Assembly (NCBI GenBank): GCA_964584325.1 | Contig: CAZOZP010000109.1 | Span: forward strand, 1 to 5,839 | Origin: CAZOZP01 sp964584325 | GTDB lineage: Bacteria > Bacteroidota > Ignavibacteria > Ignavibacteriales > Melioribacteraceae | Direction: 5' to 3' | DNA length: 5,839 bases | Shown: piece after piece, positions 1-5,425 of the stretch | Numbering within the stretch: the stretch's first letter is position 1 | How the letters are laid out: each line of letters starts with the position of its first letter | Translations under genes and position numbers: made by a program | The notes under the pieces: generated by a model | The model's input: only the letters and a program-made list of their open reading frames with translations | What the model was told of the DNA's origin: nothing | Database searches by the model: none

Positions 1-120
1 AGGTTGAAACGAAGTGGCTGGAGGTTGAAACGAAGTGGCTGGAGGTTGAAACGAAGTGGACGGAGGTTGAAACGAAGTGGACGGAGGTTGAAACGAAGTG
101 GACGGAGGTTGAAGCCAAGT
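1..120. repeat. 21-bp tandem repeat array (5 full copies plus a decayed sixth)
   Basis: Five head-to-tail copies of a 21-base unit begin at 1, 22, 43, 64 and 85. A sixth, diverged and incomplete copy starts at 106. Each unit opens with AGGTTGAAACGAAGTGG. Units 1-2 then end in CTGG, and units 3-5 end in ACGG, so the array has two homogeneous blocks, which suggests recent expansion by slippage or unequal exchange. The unit length is a multiple of three, so gain or loss of copies would not shift a reading frame. The array touches the left edge of the window, so its true length and copy number are unknown. Confidence 0.97.
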
Positions 121-122
121 GA
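3..122 (+). CDS. 3' end of a gene with heptad-repeat (coiled-coil) tail, partial
   Basis: Reading from base 3, the tandem array translates as VETKWLE twice, VETKWTE three times, then VEAK and a TGA stop at 120-122. The period is exactly seven residues. Val and Trp alternate at spacings of four and three, the a/d pattern of a coiled coil, and Glu/Lys/Thr fill the other positions. The stop falls in the decayed sixth copy, as expected for the natural end of a repeat-bearing C-terminus. The start and main domain lie left of the window, so the function cannot be named. Frame 1 (RLKRSGW repeats) is also open, to a TAA at 154, and the reverse frames are open across the array, so the coding frame is an inference from heptad periodicity. 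The array could also be a noncoding minisatellite. Confidence 0.45.
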   Translation, partial: VETKWLEVETKWLEVETKWTEVETKWTEVETKWTEVEAK

Positions 123-224
123 AAATATTTTTGTAAATAGCAAATATAGGTTTTAAGGCCTTGTCTGTGAAATATTGGGAGTGTAAATATTTTTGTGTAA
201 ATGGTTTTTGACCCAGGGGGGGAG

Positions 225-270
225 GGGTATCGAAGTGAAGGCGTAGCCGAACGAGATATCATTCATACCC
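225..270. repeat. Imperfect hairpin / possible dispersed repeat unit
   Basis: The arms GGGTAT (225-230) and ATACCC (265-270) are inverted repeats. The interior is relatively GC-rich and contains a small GGC-GTA-GCC hairpin (240-248) and a GATATC palindrome (255-260). The block stands out from the AT-rich surroundings and resembles the intergenic repeat sequence elsewhere in the window in style, though not by direct alignment. No T-run adjoins the stem closely enough to call it a terminator. Confidence 0.4.
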
Positions 271-303
271 TTTCTAATTAAGGTTATTGAAGCTTTAATA
301 TGC

Positions 304-357
304 AAGAATTTTTTTAAAAAATGTTTTGAGAAAGTACTCTGCTAAGAATTTTTTTAA
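304..357. repeat. 14-base direct repeat upstream of the 492-aa gene
   Basis: AAGAATTTTTTTAA occurs at 304-317 and again at 344-357, 40 bases apart (start to start). It may be a pair of regulator sites for the gene starting at 470, or simple A/T slippage. The low complexity makes chance a real possibility. Confidence 0.4.
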
Positions 358-455
358 TATTAGAATATGATTTATCCTTAAGAATAATAACCTACCAACT
401 ATTGATATTGCTAATTACAAATCAAATCAAAAAACCATTTTTAGAATTATGATCA

Positions 456-462
456 GAGGAGG
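456..462 (+). promoter_or_regulatory. Ribosome binding site deciding the start at 470
   Basis: GAGGAGG lies seven bases before the ATG at 470. The in-frame ATG at 449 would place this motif inside the coding sequence and has no Shine-Dalgarno sequence of its own, so 470 is preferred. Confidence 0.8.
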
Positions 463-469
463 CAGCATT

Positions 470-1948
470 ATGTCTGTTTATTTAGTAAACTTAAGTCCTT
501 TTCAATTATCCAAAATTCAAACAAAAATAAGAGAAGGAAAAAACTTCACATTATCACTGAAGAATAATTATCTAAATCAATTACCTGAGCTTATTAAAAA
601 CGATGTACTAATACTTTCGGCTATTCAGGAGAAGCATTGCGCTCCCTCTCTTTCCTCTTACATCCGGATATCAGAAGATGAAGAAAGGAAAGGAATATTT
701 AAAAGCTACAGAATAGTAAAGGTTGATTCTTTGAAAAGTATGAAATTCATAAATTCTATTCAAATAACTCCGGCAGTTGCTGAAATACTTGTAAACGGAA
801 CATACACCGGGATACGTGAAGACTCTTTTGTTAAATCAATATTTCCGGCTATTAAGGATGACCCCGAAGAGTTTTTTAGCTCGCTAATTGGCGTTCCGGG
901 ATATGTTGAACTATCGGGAATTCATGATCTGAAATACACAGAAATCTTCAGTGATTTTAATTCAGGATATATTAAACTGACAGATACAGTTAATAATGAA
1001 CTTAGCAGTGAGGATAAAACAATTTTAAAACGACTCGAAAATTACTCCGAAAATTTTGGATCAAGTAATTCTCTAAAGATGACATATAAGCTTAAGCTTT
1101 GCAAGTTGGGAATATATTCACATGGAGATGAATCTGATGAATTTTTGCAAAGAATTTACAAGCTATGTAAAAAACACAGTTATACCGGCTATGTTTTAAA
1201 AGATATTTGTGAAAAGATATCCAGTCAGGATATTGGTGATGAACCTGAATTGGAGTTATATGATGATGAGAAGATAGAAGAATTCTGCGAATTGGATCCG
1301 CTTGAAACTCTTATAGAGATTCAAAAGCTGGGCTATCCTCTTATAGATACTTACCAAATCCAGGCAAATCATTTCTTTTGTTCGAAGGCGAATGAGTACG
1401 ATGGAGTAAAAACAATAGTAACTGAAAATTACCTCTATCAGCTTTACACAACCCTTCCTGAAGAGAATTACTTTGAACCTTTTTGCACAGAAAATAAGGG
1501 AATCACAACAGACTTCACTAGGGAATTTGAAATATCATTCTGTAAAACAGAATTAAAGCAGCTCATAGAAACGGTCAATAAAGTGATAGAAGAATCTTTC
1601 AATATATATATCCATAAGAATAAGAATTCAAAAGAAGCAATAATTTGTGTTCTTAGCTTCTTTGAAAGAGATTGTTATGAAATTCCGCAATATATGGAAG
1701 AATCAAGATATGTGAATTCTTATAAATACATTATTGGATTCTGGATTCCCAAGAGAGTCAGAGGACTAAAATCAATTCTGGTTCCTAAATTCAAAAAACT
1801 GCAGGCAGAAAACCGCGAATGCAGAAATGAATATAGAATTGACAGCAATTCTGCAGTAAGAAAATACATCTTCTATAATGGAAATCTTGATTGTTTAATT
1901 GATTCCGATGAGGAAGTTGAAGCATTAAATTTAGTGGAGGATTTATGA
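470..1948 (+). CDS. Hypothetical protein, 492 aa (first gene of a two-gene operon)
   Basis: I do not recognise this family. The start at 470 is chosen over the in-frame ATG at 449 because a GAGGAGG ribosome binding site sits seven bases before it. The protein begins MSVYLVNLSPFQLSKIQ and has no signal peptide or membrane segment, so it is probably cytoplasmic. It looks like a mixed alpha/beta protein. Residues 1-170 are mixed, 175-250 are helix-rich and Lys/Leu-rich, 255-285 are acidic (DEPELELYDDEKIEEF), and the C-terminal third alternates strand-like and basic segments (IIGFWIPKRVRGLKS, 421-435). It ends in an acidic tail (DSDEEVEALNLVEDL). It contains 12 scattered cysteines with no CxxC pair, so a zinc site is not evident. 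No Walker, nuclease, HTH or transposase motif is visible. Its stop overlaps the start of the next gene by four bases, implying translational coupling and a shared role. Confidence 0.85.
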   Translation: MSVYLVNLSPFQLSKIQTKIREGKNFTLSLKNNYLNQLPELIKNDVLILSAIQEKHCAPSLSSYIRISEDEERKGIFKSYRIVKVDSLKSMKFINSIQITPAVAEILVNGTYTGIREDSFVKSIFPAIKDDPEEFFSSLIGVPGYVELSGIHDLKYTEIFSDFNSGYIKLTDTVNNELSSEDKTILKRLENYSENFGSSNSLKMTYKLKLCKLGIYSHGDESDEFLQRIYKLCKKHSYTGYVLKDICEKISSQDIGDEPELELYDDEKIEEFCELDPLETLIEIQKLGYPLIDTYQIQANHFFCSKANEYDGVKTIVTENYLYQLYTTLPEENYFEPFCTENKGITTDFTREFEISFCKTELKQLIETVNKVIEESFNIYIHKNKNSKEAIICVLSFFERDCYEIPQYMEESRYVNSYKYIIGFWIPKRVRGLKSILVPKFKKLQAENRECRNEYRIDSNSAVRKYIFYNGNLDCLIDSDEEVEALNLVEDL

Positions 1949-2628
1949 AATACGTTGAAATAAGCATCAGTTCAGGCGAATATTATTTAAACAGACTCTT
2001 CATATCAGAAAATATTTTCAGCGCAATGGAGGAATTAAAGTGTTTTGTATTTGATCAGAGAATAAAATCGATATTAAATAAATTTTATACATATTTATTC
2101 CGAACAGGTGAGTGGAAAAATGAAAGTGAAATAAGTTTTGCATATTTTGATATTGATGGTGAGCATAAAGTATTTGTCATAATAGGACCGGAAATTAATA
2201 CTCTCTGTCCGGAATATATTGAGGAATATTTAATCAAATATATAAAACAGGAATTGGAATCAACTTATAATGAAAAAATCGTAGGATATAAAATTAAAGA
2301 AAAGATTATGGAGATTTCAGAATCTATCAAAAATAATTGCGCAAAATTTGCAATTATTAAAGAAAAAGAAATCTTTGATGAAGATGAATTTGAAGAAGAG
2401 GAAGATATTTATGAAGAATTCTCTCCGGGATGGAATGATGATTATTCAGAAGGTGATGGGCAGGAAGTTTGGAGTGAATTAGACACCTCTATGGAAATGT
2501 GTGAGCCGAGTGATCTTTTTTGGAATAGCAAAGAAATAGATTATTTTGAAAAAACTATCTGGAAAACCGATAAGTTAAAACTTATGGTCAGTGATGCTCT
2601 TAAAAAATATCTTAAGGAAATAACATAG
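1945..2628 (+). CDS. Hypothetical acidic protein, 227 aa (second gene of the operon)
   Basis: I do not recognise this family. The ATG at 1945 overlaps the preceding TGA as ATGA, and GTGGAGG (1934-1940) gives a close ribosome binding site inside the upstream gene. The N-terminal half (about 1-140) looks like an alpha/beta domain with strand-like stretches such as FAYFDIDGEHKVFVIIG (65-81). It is followed by an intensely acidic, low-complexity region from about 143 (FDEDEFEEEEDIYEEF, 144-159) to about 200. The last 25 residues turn basic and helical (WKTDKLKLMVSDALKKYLKEI). There is no signal peptide or membrane segment. An acidic linker between a folded domain and a basic helix could mediate binding to a basic partner or mimic nucleic acid, but that is speculation. 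Overlap with the 492-aa gene and a terminator 63 bases downstream make the pair a complete operon. Confidence 0.83.
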   Translation: MKYVEISISSGEYYLNRLFISENIFSAMEELKCFVFDQRIKSILNKFYTYLFRTGEWKNESEISFAYFDIDGEHKVFVIIGPEINTLCPEYIEEYLIKYIKQELESTYNEKIVGYKIKEKIMEISESIKNNCAKFAIIKEKEIFDEDEFEEEEDIYEEFSPGWNDDYSEGDGQEVWSELDTSMEMCEPSDLFWNSKEIDYFEKTIWKTDKLKLMVSDALKKYLKEIT

Positions 2629-2650
2629 AAACAAAAATAAGATGAACTGA

Positions 2651-2760
2651 GTAAATAGTGACAGAGCGACGGGAAACAGGGAGACAAAGTGGGCAGGCGT
2701 AAAGTGTCTGCCTTTTTTTTTTACCGCCTGATGCCTGAGGCTCTCGAAGGCATAAGAGGG
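2651..2760. repeat. Dispersed intergenic repeat, copy A
   Basis: This stretch shares ordered blocks with 5591-5720. The shared blocks are a TAAATAGTnACAnAGnG opening (2652-2668 and 5591-5607), a TCTGCC plus T-rich tract, TACCGCC, and an identical 14-mer GGCTCTCGAAGGCA (2739-2752 and 5666-5679). In both copies the 14-mer closes a small hairpin, TGCCT/AGGCA. Copy A also carries GTGACAG...ACGGG...CAAAGT at 2658-2690, which matches the far end of copy B. The blocks are conserved in sequence but shuffled or gapped, as in a decayed family. Confidence 0.7.
2692..2722 (+). terminator. Intrinsic terminator of the 492/227-aa operon
   Basis: GGCAGGCG (2692-2699) pairs with TGTCTGCC (2705-2712) over eight base pairs, two of them G-T, with a five-base loop. 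Ten consecutive T follow (2713-2722). It lies 63 bases after the stop of the 227-aa gene and inside dispersed repeat copy A. Confidence 0.8.
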
Positions 2761-2765
2761 AATCA

Positions 2766-2804
2766 ACCACATACGAGCTCACGGAGATTTTACCACAGAG
2801 GATT
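2766..2804. repeat. CCACAGAGG/CACGGAG-type repeat fragment
   Basis: CCACAT...CTCACGGAG...ACCACAGAGG resembles, from memory, a widespread bacterial intergenic repeat made of ACCACAGAGGCACGGAG-like units. Only a decayed fragment is present, wedged between repeat copy A and the barrel-like remnant. I could not compare it with a database. Confidence 0.35.
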
Positions 2805-2955
2805 AAAAGCTGGTATAGGGACGGAAGTAAATCTGATTGCTTTTAATTTATTAGCAGAATTTGTTTATGATGCAGATTTTAAGGAACTCTTTGAAAATGA
2901 TAATCTGAAAATAAATACAAATTCTTATGATTTAAGAGTAGGGATTCTATTTTAA
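2800..2955 (+). pseudogene. Remnant of an outer-membrane beta-barrel protein C-terminus
   Basis: An open frame ending at TAA 2953-2955 encodes about 51 residues that read like real protein. GLKAGIGTEVNL is followed by a strand-like LIAFNLLAEFVYD, a polar turn (DFKELFENDNLKINTNS), then a final strand YDLRVGILF with a terminal Phe. A Gly-rich strand, a long loop and a last strand ending in aromatic Phe is the signature end of outer-membrane beta-barrel proteins. No start codon or ribosome binding site precedes it. The frame can be extended to a GTG at 2689, but that extension runs through the terminator and dispersed repeats and is not credible coding sequence. I read it as the tail of a gene whose 5' part was lost, possibly replaced by repeat DNA. 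The alternative is chance openness. Confidence 0.5.
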
Positions 2956-3283
2956 CTGAAATTATTTTTCATTTATTACGGTATCTACGAATTTGATTTC
3001 GCTAACGAATAATTTGGATAATATAAGATAAAGCCTTGCAAATAAGGCAAATCGTAAAAAGTTCCCGCGAATATTATGCAAAAATAAATCCCTTGTAAAC
3101 AAAAACTATTAATTATAAGTTAACATTCAAGATATGTGCAAATAAGAAAGAAAGTAAAAATTAAATTAGCATTACGAATATAATAAAGGGGCAAAGGAGT
3201 ATTGATAATTGTTACAATCTAATTGAATCGCACAAATAATTAAAGCGGTTCTATAACTCAAAAACAAAATACGGAGGATTGTA
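2956..3283. other. AT-rich noncoding spacer
   Basis: No gene is supported in these 328 bases. They contain a small hairpin GCCTT/AAGGC (3033-3048) without a T-run, and a 16-base sequence (3002-3017) that recurs inverted at 5433-5448. The promoter of the 222-aa gene must lie toward the right end. TTGATA at 3202 and TTGTTA at 3209 are possible -35 elements, but neither has a good -10 partner, so I do not call one. Confidence 0.6.
3002..3017 (+). repeat. 16-base dispersed repeat, inverted copy of 5433-5448
   Basis: CTAACGAATAATTTGG at this site is the exact reverse complement of 5433-5448. The similarity continues imperfectly for some eight bases to its left (TGATTTCG here against AGATTTT in the other copy, read inverted). 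A shorter GAATAATTTGG also occurs at 5483-5493. Confidence 0.7.
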
Positions 3284-3952
3284 ATGAACAAGAAAGAAGA
3301 ATCAAAACTCGTAATGCTTGAAGCTGCGGTTAGCGTGCTTGAAGAGGGCAACGGAGTTATTTCACAAGTTCAGATGCTGAACGAAAAGTCGAAATTACTT
3401 CGCGAAACTGTTAATCAAATAAGGAAAAAATCCGAGGAATTCAAAATATCTTCGGTTGGCAAAACGAGTGCAAAGAATCTGAAGAAAGATGCTGTTTGGA
3501 AATTAGCGTTAATTGCCTCCAGCGGATTGTATGCATACGGCAAGGATAACAATGACAGCCAGGCAATGGAAATTGGCGATATGGTGAAGAGCACATTCGG
3601 CAAAATGCGTGAAGAAGGATTAATTACAAAAGTAAGGAATATTGTTGAAAAGACGGTGGAGTTGGGAAGTCTCCTGGAAAACTACGGCGTTACACAGCAA
3701 ATTATTGAGGAATTAAGCAGCGGTGTAGATGAATATTATTCGAGACTTTCGCAGCGGGAATTGGGACTGGCAACGAAGAGTGCGGCAAGAAAAATACTGA
3801 GCGATCTTTTCCGTAAGGCCGACTCACAAACTAAATCGTTAGACAGAATGATGCTGAGATATGAGGAATCAGATCCTGCTCTTTACGGCAAATATGTTTC
3901 TGCCAGAGTAATAAGAGATAAACCTGTTATTAAACGCATCGAAAAGTCATAA
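3284..3952 (+). CDS. Conserved helical protein, 222 aa, function unknown
   Basis: The ATG at 3284 follows GGAGG (3273-3277) with six-base spacing. The protein is almost entirely predicted helix and has no signal peptide, membrane segment or catalytic motif. Visible stretches are an N-terminal amphipathic helix (SKLVMLEAAVSVLEEG, 8-22), ALIASSGLYAYGKDNND (75-91), a middle helix pair around VEKTVELGSLLENYGVT (121-137), and a C-terminal run RKILSDLFRKADSQTKSLDRMM (169-190) followed by YGKYVSARVIRD (201-212). From memory, this order (LYAYA-like motif, middle helices, LFRDAD-like motif, then FYxxYxAARVI) matches a family of unannotated helical proteins in Bacteroidota-type genomes, some with a carboxypeptidase-regulatory-like domain added after the RVI motif. 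Here the protein stops about 12 residues after that motif, so it is the short form. It stands alone with its own terminator. Its biochemical role is unknown. Confidence 0.85.
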   Translation: MNKKEESKLVMLEAAVSVLEEGNGVISQVQMLNEKSKLLRETVNQIRKKSEEFKISSVGKTSAKNLKKDAVWKLALIASSGLYAYGKDNNDSQAMEIGDMVKSTFGKMREEGLITKVRNIVEKTVELGSLLENYGVTQQIIEELSSGVDEYYSRLSQRELGLATKSAARKILSDLFRKADSQTKSLDRMMLRYEESDPALYGKYVSARVIRDKPVIKRIEKS

Positions 3953-3976
3953 GTACTCCTGCACCACAAAAAAAGG

Positions 3977-4004
3977 GGGACGGAAATATAATCCGTCCCT
4001 TTTT
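3977..4004 (+). terminator. Intrinsic terminator after the 222-aa gene
   Basis: GGGACGGA (3977-3984) pairs perfectly with TCCGTCCC (3992-3999) around a seven-base loop, followed by TTTTT (4000-4004). A run of A (3968-3974) lies before the stem, so it could work in both directions, although no reverse-strand gene is seen nearby. Confidence 0.9.
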
Positions 4005-4103
4005 ATTCACAGTTTTTCAAAACCGCACGCCTTTAATGAAATTGCCGATAAATTTATTATTAATATTCCGAAATGTTTTATTAAATTTCGCAATCGGTTT
4101 AAC

Positions 4104-4190
4104 GGAAAGATGCCAGAGCGGTTGAATGGGGCGGTCTCGAAAACCGTTGATCCCTCCGGGGATCCGAGGGTTCGAATCCCTCTCTTTCCG
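4104..4190 (+). tRNA. tRNA-Ser, anticodon CGA
   Basis: The acceptor stem GGAAAGA (4104-4110) pairs with TCTTTCC (4183-4189), with discriminator G at 4190. The anticodon arm GCGGT/ACCGT encloses the loop CTCGAAA, giving anticodon CGA (4138-4140), which reads UCG. The long variable arm (GATCCC...GGGATC) is typical of serine tRNAs, and the T arm is GAGGG-TTCGAAT-CCCTC. The 3' CCA is not encoded, since CAG follows G73, so it must be added after transcription. Confidence 0.95.
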
Positions 4191-4214
4191 CAGATTATCC
4201 ATTGGATATTTATA

Positions 4215-4229
4215 CCCGCAGCCTGCGGG
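4215..4229. repeat. Short perfect hairpin downstream of tRNA-Ser
   Basis: CCCGCA and TGCGGG flank a three-base GCC loop. No T-run follows, so it is not a standard terminator. It may act in tRNA 3' processing or in the leader of the esterase gene. Confidence 0.45.
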
Positions 4230-4269
4230 AAGTCATATTCCGGGGGAATTGATATTTCCTTTCAACTTT

Positions 4270-5376
4270 ATGTTAAAATCAAGAATTAAACTTATCTTAA
4301 AAATACTTCCGGTAATTGCCGCAATTGCAGGTGTTTTCATCTACCGCGGATGCTCAGAATCCGACTCAAGCGGATTCATAAAACCGACTCACCCCTGGAT
4401 ATACTATCTAGGAAGACATCAGGTTACACAAGAAAAAAATATTCTTTATGACTGGCCCGGCTTCACAATAAAAGCCAAGTTTAAGGGTACTTCAATTTCA
4501 ATGATTCTTATTGATTCAGACAATATTTATAATGTTTTTATAGACGGAGAACTTCATAAAGTACTTTATCCGAATGTTATGGATTCTGTTTATAAACTTG
4601 CTTCAAATCTTGCAGATGCGGTTCATACCATTGAAATTACAAAGCGTACCGAAGCCTTTTTCGGAATGGCGGAGTTCAGGGGATTTATTCTCGATAAAGG
4701 AAAATCATTGGTTCAGAATAAATTCGAAAAAGAAAGAAAAATTGCATTTGTAGGAGATTCTTATATAACCGGATACGGGAATGAAGGACTTTCACCTGAT
4801 TGTCCGTTTAGCCGCGAAACCGAAAACAACTATTTAAGTTTTGCAGCCATCTTAGCCCGCAACCTGGATGCTGATGCAAATTTTACTGCAGTCTCGGGTA
4901 TAGGAATAACAAAAAATTACGGTGATACTACCACACAGAAAAAACTTACCATGCCTGTGGTTTTCTCACGCTCGTGTTATAATATCAAGAAAAAATGGAA
5001 TTTCAGGAGGTTTGAACCTGATGCTGTTGTTGTGCGGCTCGGGAGGAACGATTTTGCCAGATTACCATATCCCGGATTGTATGTTTTCAGGGATGCCTAC
5101 ATCGAGTTTATAAAAGATCTTAGAATATACTATCCAAATGCAGCAATATTTGCCTTAGGCGGCCCCGGATTCTCTAATCCGCATGCTGAATACATTCATA
5201 GTGCAGTGAAGAATTACTCATATAAATATGACGACTACCGGGTTTATTATGTCAAGATGAATGTCTTTTTTGATGATCCGGAAGAATACGGATGCCAGTA
5301 CCATCCAAATGTTCAGGGACATTTAAAAATGGCAAAGTTCCTCGAACCTTTTATTCGTGAAAAGATGAATTGGTAG
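4270..5376 (+). CDS. Membrane-anchored SGNH hydrolase, carbohydrate esterase family 2-like
   Basis: This 368-aa protein starts with KSRIKLILKILPVIAAIAGVFIY (residues 3-25), a basic then hydrophobic signal or anchor. Cys28 (YRGC) is a weak lipobox, so it could be a lipoprotein. Residues about 35-145 look like the N-terminal beta-sandwich of CE2 esterases (KFKGTSISMILIDSDNIYNVFIDGE). The SGNH domain follows: block I GDSY with nucleophile Ser164, block II SGIG with Gly210, block III GRND with Asn260, and block V YHPN with His345. CE2 enzymes remove acetyl groups from plant or microbial polysaccharides, so the likely site is the periplasm or cell surface. The block V position three before His is Cys342, not Asp, as I recall for CE2 members that use a Ser-His dyad. 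The frame runs back into the tRNA gene (to 4126), so the start must be lower. ATG 4270 gives the signal sequence but has no clear Shine-Dalgarno. TTG 4249 is an alternative. Confidence 0.85.
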   Translation: MLKSRIKLILKILPVIAAIAGVFIYRGCSESDSSGFIKPTHPWIYYLGRHQVTQEKNILYDWPGFTIKAKFKGTSISMILIDSDNIYNVFIDGELHKVLYPNVMDSVYKLASNLADAVHTIEITKRTEAFFGMAEFRGFILDKGKSLVQNKFEKERKIAFVGDSYITGYGNEGLSPDCPFSRETENNYLSFAAILARNLDADANFTAVSGIGITKNYGDTTTQKKLTMPVVFSRSCYNIKKKWNFRRFEPDAVVVRLGRNDFARLPYPGLYVFRDAYIEFIKDLRIYYPNAAIFALGGPGFSNPHAEYIHSAVKNYSYKYDDYRVYYVKMNVFFDDPEEYGCQYHPNVQGHLKMAKFLEPFIREKMNW

Positions 5377-5394
5377 TTCTATTAATGTTTTAAG

Positions 5395-5414
5395 AAATCC
5401 GAAACGGGATTTTT
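5395..5414 (+). terminator. Probable intrinsic terminator after the esterase
   Basis: AAATCC (5395-5400) pairs with GGATTT (5407-5412) around a six-base loop. The right arm merges into TTTTT (5410-5414). The stem is short and AT-rich at its base, so it may be weak. It lies 19 bases after the stop codon. Confidence 0.5.
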
Positions 5415-5425
5415 AGGATTAAATG

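Larger units (their letters stand above)
123..469. other. Noncoding spacer, about 350 bases
   Basis: I see no convincing gene here. The spacer is AT-rich apart from a G-rich run at 215-227. It carries two similar stretches built on AAATATTTTTGT (near 124 and 184), an imperfect hairpin at 225-270 and a 14-base direct repeat at 304 and 344. The promoter for the gene at 470 should lie in its right half, but I found no convincing -35/-10 pair or Bacteroidota-type TTTG/TAnnTTTG pair. Confidence 0.6.

Noticed and set aside
1..120. CRISPR array
   Set aside because: The units are contiguous 21-base repeats with no unique spacers, and no cas gene is present.
449..469. ATG at 449 as start of the 492-aa gene
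   Set aside because: It has no ribosome binding site, and the strong GAGGAGG lies inside it at the right distance for the ATG at 470.
2575..2772. Reverse-strand frame of 65 codons with a Phe/Leu-rich end
   Set aside because: It overlaps the end of the 227-aa gene, the operon terminator and repeat copy A. Its hydrophobic run is largely the complement of A/T-rich sequence, and it has no ribosome binding site.
2689..2799. GTG start and first 37 codons of the frame ending at 2955
   Set aside because: This part is terminator stem, T-run and dispersed repeat. Only the part from about 2800 reads like protein.
3415..3603. Reverse-strand frame of 62 codons inside the 222-aa gene
   Set aside because: It is a shadow of a well-supported gene with its own ribosome binding site and terminator.
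4017..4202. Reverse-strand frame of 61 codons over the tRNA
   Set aside because: It is the complement of tRNA-Ser and its flank, a common false gene call opposite tRNAs.
4126..4269. Upstream extension of the esterase frame starting inside the tRNA
   Set aside because: The first 22 codons lie within tRNA-Ser, and the rest runs through a hairpin with no coding character. The signal sequence begins only at 4270, so the extension is accidental openness.
4922..5113. Second forward frame of 63 codons inside the esterase gene
   Set aside because: It overlaps the part encoding SGNH block III in another frame and has no independent support.
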